A DNA stretch of 64,000 bases from Nitrospirillum viridazoti. Lineage in GTDB: Bacteria; Pseudomonadota; Alphaproteobacteria; Azospirillales; Azospirillaceae. The notes under the pieces are model-generated. The model worked only from the letters and a program-made list of their open reading frames with translations. It did not search any database and was not told where the DNA came from. Position 1 is the first letter of the stretch; every line of letters starts with the position of its first letter. This document shows positions 61,454-64,000 of the stretch, piece after piece. Position numbers and translations under genes: made by a program. The DNA is taken from assembly GCF_007827975.1 (NCBI RefSeq), contig NZ_VITT01000008.1; one strand, 5' to 3'.

Positions 61454-63660
61454 CCGCCCGCCCCGCCGCTGTTCCCAAGCCGCCCCTGCCGCCGGCGCAG
61501 AAGGCCTTCGCCGCCGCCGTGGTACAGCACAAGGCCGGCCGGCTGGAGGCGGCGGCCGTGCTGTACCGCAAGGCGCTGTCGCTGATGCCCCGGCATCCGG
61601 AAAGCCTGCACCTGCTGGGCGTCGTCGCCTTCCAGCAGAAGCGCATGGATGAGGCGGTGGCATTGATCACCCAGGCCCTGGCCCTGAGGCCGGCCTTCCC
61701 CGAGGCGCTGAACAACCTGGGCACGGTGCGGGAGGCGCAGGGCGACATCAATGCCGCCGCCGATTGCTTCCAGCGTGCCGTGGCGCTGAAACCAGACTTC
61801 GCCGAAGGATACAACAACCTGGGCAATGCCTTGAAGGCTCAGGGAAAGTTGGAGGAAGCCCTGGCGGCGTTGGACCGGGCGCTGGAGCTCCGCCCCGCCT
61901 ATGCGGAGGCGCACAACAACCGGGGCGTCGTCCACCGCCTGCAAAGCCGCTGGGCGGAAGCCGAAGCCGGCTTTCGCCAGGCGCTGGCGGCCAAACCCGC
62001 CTATGTCAACGCCCTTTACAATCTGGGACTGGTGCTGCGCCTGACCGGCCGGCTGGCGGAGGCCCTGCCCTGGCTGGAGCAGGCGGTGGACCGGGCGCCC
62101 GACCATGCCGAAGCTTGCTTCAACCTGGGCCTCGCCTTGCAGGACCTGGACAGGCACGACGACGCCCTGCCGCACCTGCGCCGGGCAGCGGCGCTGCGCC
62201 CCGACGATCCCGTGCCCCATAGCAGCCTGGGCACCACCCTGCAGACCCTGGGACACGCGCCGGAGGCGCTGCTGTGCTATCAGCGGGCGCTGGCGCTGAA
62301 TCCTGATTTCGCCGACGCCCACAACAATATGGGGCTCATCCTCTACATCCATGGCCGCTATGCCGAAGCGGAATCTTGTTTCGCCCGCGCCATCGCGCTG
62401 TTGCCCGGCAATCCCAAGACCCACAACAACTTAGGGCTCGCCCTTCTGGCGCAGGGTAAGGGCGCGGCGGCGGCGCGAGCCTTCGACCTGGCCATCGACG
62501 CCCAGCCGGACTATGCCGAACCACACAACAATCTCGGCATGGCCCTGCATGCCGAGGGGCGGATGGATCTGGCACAGGCCAGCATTCAGGCTGCCTTGGC
62601 CCTTAACCCGGATTATCCGGAGGCCCTTAACAACTTAGGCGCCGTCTTTCAGGCGAAAGGTGAGCTGGACATGGCTGCCGCCTGTTTCCGCCGGGCCATC
62701 GCGCTGAAGCCCGACTACGGCGCCTGCCACAACAATCTGGGCATGTCGCTGCTGGCCGCCGGCCAGTATGAGGAGGGCTGGCGGGAATATGAATGGCGCT
62801 GGCGCACCCGCCAGATGACGCCCTACGCCCGTCAGTTCCCCCAGCCGCAATGGCGGGGTGAGGACGCCGCCGGCAAGACCATCCTGATCCACGCCGAACA
62901 GGGCCTGGGCGATACTCTTCAGTTCAGCCGCTACCTACCCCTGGTGGCGGCGCGGGGCCTGCGCATCACCCTGGCCGTCCAGCCGCAAGTGGCCCGACTG
63001 CTACGCCCCCTGCCCGGCGTGACCCACATCCTGGTGGAGGGGGAGCCCCTGCCGCCCTTCGACCTGCAGTGTCCGATGATGAGCCTGCCGCTGGCCTTTG
63101 GCACCACGGTGGAAACCATCCCGGCGGAGGTGCCTTACCTGGCCGCCGACCCGGGGGACGTGGCCGTCTGGCGCGACCGCCTGGCGGGCGATGGCGCAGG
63201 CTTGCGCATCGGCCTGGCCTGGGCCGGCAATCCCCGGCGCGACCGGCCGGAATTGGCGGCGGTCGACCGCCGCCGCTCCGTGGCGCCGGAGTTGCTGATG
63301 CCGCTGAGCACCGTGCCCGGCATGCGCCTCTACAGCCTGCAGAAGGACGACACGCCGCCGGCCGCCTTCCCCATGGTTGATCATATGGCCGAGGTGGCGG
63401 ACTTCGCCGACACCGCCGCCCTGATCGCCAACCTGGACCTGGTGATTAGCGTCGACACTTCCGTCGTCCACTTGGCCGGCGCGCTGGGCAAGCCGGTGTG
63501 GGTGATGAACCGCCATGATAGTTGCTGGCGATGGTTCCGGGGCCGGAATGACAGCCCTTGGTACCCCACCTTGCGCCTGTTCAACCAGGCGGCGCCGGGG
63601 GACTGGGACGGCGTGGTGACCGACGTGCGGGCGGCGCTGGAGGAGCGGGTGAGTGCCTAG
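61450..63660 (+). CDS. TPR-repeat protein with GT9-like glycosyltransferase domain (second paralogue)
   Basis: A 736-residue protein with the same architecture but about twelve TPR units (residues 15-430), then the glycosyltransferase domain, nearly identical in motifs to the upstream gene (AAGQYEEGWREYEWRW, NLDLVISVDTSVVHLAGALG in part, DSCWRWFRGRNDSPWYPT). The difference in length comes from the TPR block. The two genes are a tandem duplication. Its TAG stop overlaps the stop of the convergent small gene within CTAG. Confidence 0.87.
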   Translation: MTARPAAVPKPPLPPAQKAFAAAVVQHKAGRLEAAAVLYRKALSLMPRHPESLHLLGVVAFQQKRMDEAVALITQALALRPAFPEALNNLGTVREAQGDINAAADCFQRAVALKPDFAEGYNNLGNALKAQGKLEEALAALDRALELRPAYAEAHNNRGVVHRLQSRWAEAEAGFRQALAAKPAYVNALYNLGLVLRLTGRLAEALPWLEQAVDRAPDHAEACFNLGLALQDLDRHDDALPHLRRAAALRPDDPVPHSSLGTTLQTLGHAPEALLCYQRALALNPDFADAHNNMGLILYIHGRYAEAESCFARAIALLPGNPKTHNNLGLALLAQGKGAAAARAFDLAIDAQPDYAEPHNNLGMALHAEGRMDLAQASIQAALALNPDYPEALNNLGAVFQAKGELDMAAACFRRAIALKPDYGACHNNLGMSLLAAGQYEEGWREYEWRWRTRQMTPYARQFPQPQWRGEDAAGKTILIHAEQGLGDTLQFSRYLPLVAARGLRITLAVQPQVARLLRPLPGVTHILVEGEPLPPFDLQCPMMSLPLAFGTTVETIPAEVPYLAADPGDVAVWRDRLAGDGAGLRIGLAWAGNPRRDRPELAAVDRRRSVAPELLMPLSTVPGMRLYSLQKDDTPPAAFPMVDHMAEVADFADTAALIANLDLVISVDTSVVHLAGALGKPVWVMNRHDSCWRWFRGRNDSPWYPTLRLFNQAAPGDWDGVVTDVRAALEERVSA

Positions 63661-63899
63661 GCGGCGTCCGGACGGTCATCCTGTAGGATGATGACGGCGG
63701 TGACGAAGGCGATGAGGATCAGGCCGCCAATGGCCAAGGGCCATTCGGCCTGGGCGGCGCGCAGCAGCAAGTAAATGCCGCCTTCGCTGGCGAGGAAAGC
63801 CAGGGTCAGCAACCCGCCTTTCCATCCCGTGGGCCCGATAGAAAAGCGGCTTTCGGTGAAGTACGCACTTGACTGCGGCCCGAACCACCCTTTGCGCAT
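63657..63899 (-). CDS. Small two-helix membrane protein
   Basis: An 80-residue protein with two predicted helices (about 27-47 and 52-72), a basic N-terminus and an acidic end. No family recognised. ATG at 63899. The shared CTAG with the TPR gene means both stops coincide. An overlapping minus-strand frame from 63969 is less plausible because its composition is Arg/His-rich. Confidence 0.5.
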   Translation of the reverse strand: MRKGWFGPQSSAYFTESRFSIGPTGWKGGLLTLAFLASEGGIYLLLRAAQAEWPLAIGGLILIAFVTAVIILQDDRPDAA

Positions 63900-63935
63900 T
63901 AAAAAGGTTCATCGCGGAAGAGCGGGAGAAGCGGA

Positions 63936-63999
63936 CAACGGCGCGCTCTGACAGACTGATAGTCGCCAAACATCACAGACTATCAGGGGTGCGCCGTTG
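63936..63999. repeat. Nested inverted repeat at the right edge of the window
   Basis: Outer arms CAACGGCGC (63936-63944) and GCGCCGTTG (63991-63999) and inner arms CTGATAGTC (63956-63964) and GACTATCAG (63978-63986) are each perfectly complementary. The element resembles a dispersed palindromic repeat or the end of an insertion sequence, but it is cut by the window edge, so I cannot decide. Confidence 0.6.
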
Positions 64000-64000
64000 C

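Noticed and set aside
63676..63969. A 97-codon minus-strand frame overlapping the small membrane protein gene
   Set aside because: It is Arg/His-rich in the second half and starts within the inverted repeat; the 80-residue frame has plausible helices.

Overview
The window is GC-rich DNA, estimated by eye at two-thirds G+C or more, with tightly packed genes, frequent ATGA or GTGA stop/start overlaps and several TonB-dependent receptors. Gene content (NarL-type and DctB/DctD-type two-component systems, a methyl-accepting chemotaxis protein, TPR-glycosyltransferases, a beta-keto acid cleavage enzyme) suggests an alphaproteobacterium, plausibly Rhodospirillales/Azospirillaceae. That placement is an inference; no rRNA, tRNA or clear housekeeping marker is present. 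I saw no CRISPR array and no complete insertion sequence.

Layout. 89-2120: a zinc alcohol dehydrogenase and an SDR. 2129-13793 (minus): one long respiratory operon, read from 13793 downward as actABCDEF (alternative complex III), a small one-helix protein, a SCO copper chaperone and ctaC-ctaD-ctaE-subunit IV of a caa3 oxidase. It encodes a complete quinol-to-oxygen branch that does not need cytochrome bc1. 13999-18752: a duplicated DUF6328 protein, a flavodoxin-like protein, a chemoreceptor and a small membrane protein. 18809-23473: a NarL-type two-component system divergent from a TonB-dependent receptor, with a cluster of CGGGAA half-sites between them. 23519-26484 (minus): DUF2231 protein, sorbosone-dehydrogenase-like lipoprotein, Ldh-family oxidoreductase. 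26745-28433: an exported tyrosinase with a plant-polyphenol-oxidase-like C-terminus. 28583-31548 (minus): S41 peptidase, TspO, an HExxH metalloprotease. 31718-34781: ethanolamine ammonia-lyase EutBC and an esterase-like hydrolase. 34753-36596 (minus): TetR and an SsuD-like monooxygenase. 36910-41536: TonB receptor, MFS carrier and cyclase-family hydrolase, which look like one uptake and catabolic unit. 41723-44292: an orphan 87-residue protein, an AraC regulator and an Fsr-like efflux pump. 44382-45043: ParDE toxin-antitoxin. 45125-47221 (minus): S9 peptidase.

47595-54243 is the most unusual regulatory locus. A nitrate/sulfonate-type ABC importer is followed with overlaps by a DctB-like kinase, a DctD-like sigma54 activator and a beta-keto acid cleavage enzyme. 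A well-formed -24/-12 sigma54 promoter and an upstream inverted repeat lie in front of the importer, so the locus appears to sense, activate, import and degrade one organic acid. 54253-55684 is a phage-type repressor/Cro-like switch with no phage genes around it. The S24 repressor has Gly where the autoproteolytic Ser should be, and matching GCAACTT operators lie on both sides of its gene. 55978-59798 is a MarR-controlled AaeB/AaeX/AaeA-type efflux operon with a near-perfect operator. 59963-63660 holds two adjacent paralogous TPR-glycosyltransferase genes, followed by a small membrane protein and a long inverted repeat at the right edge.
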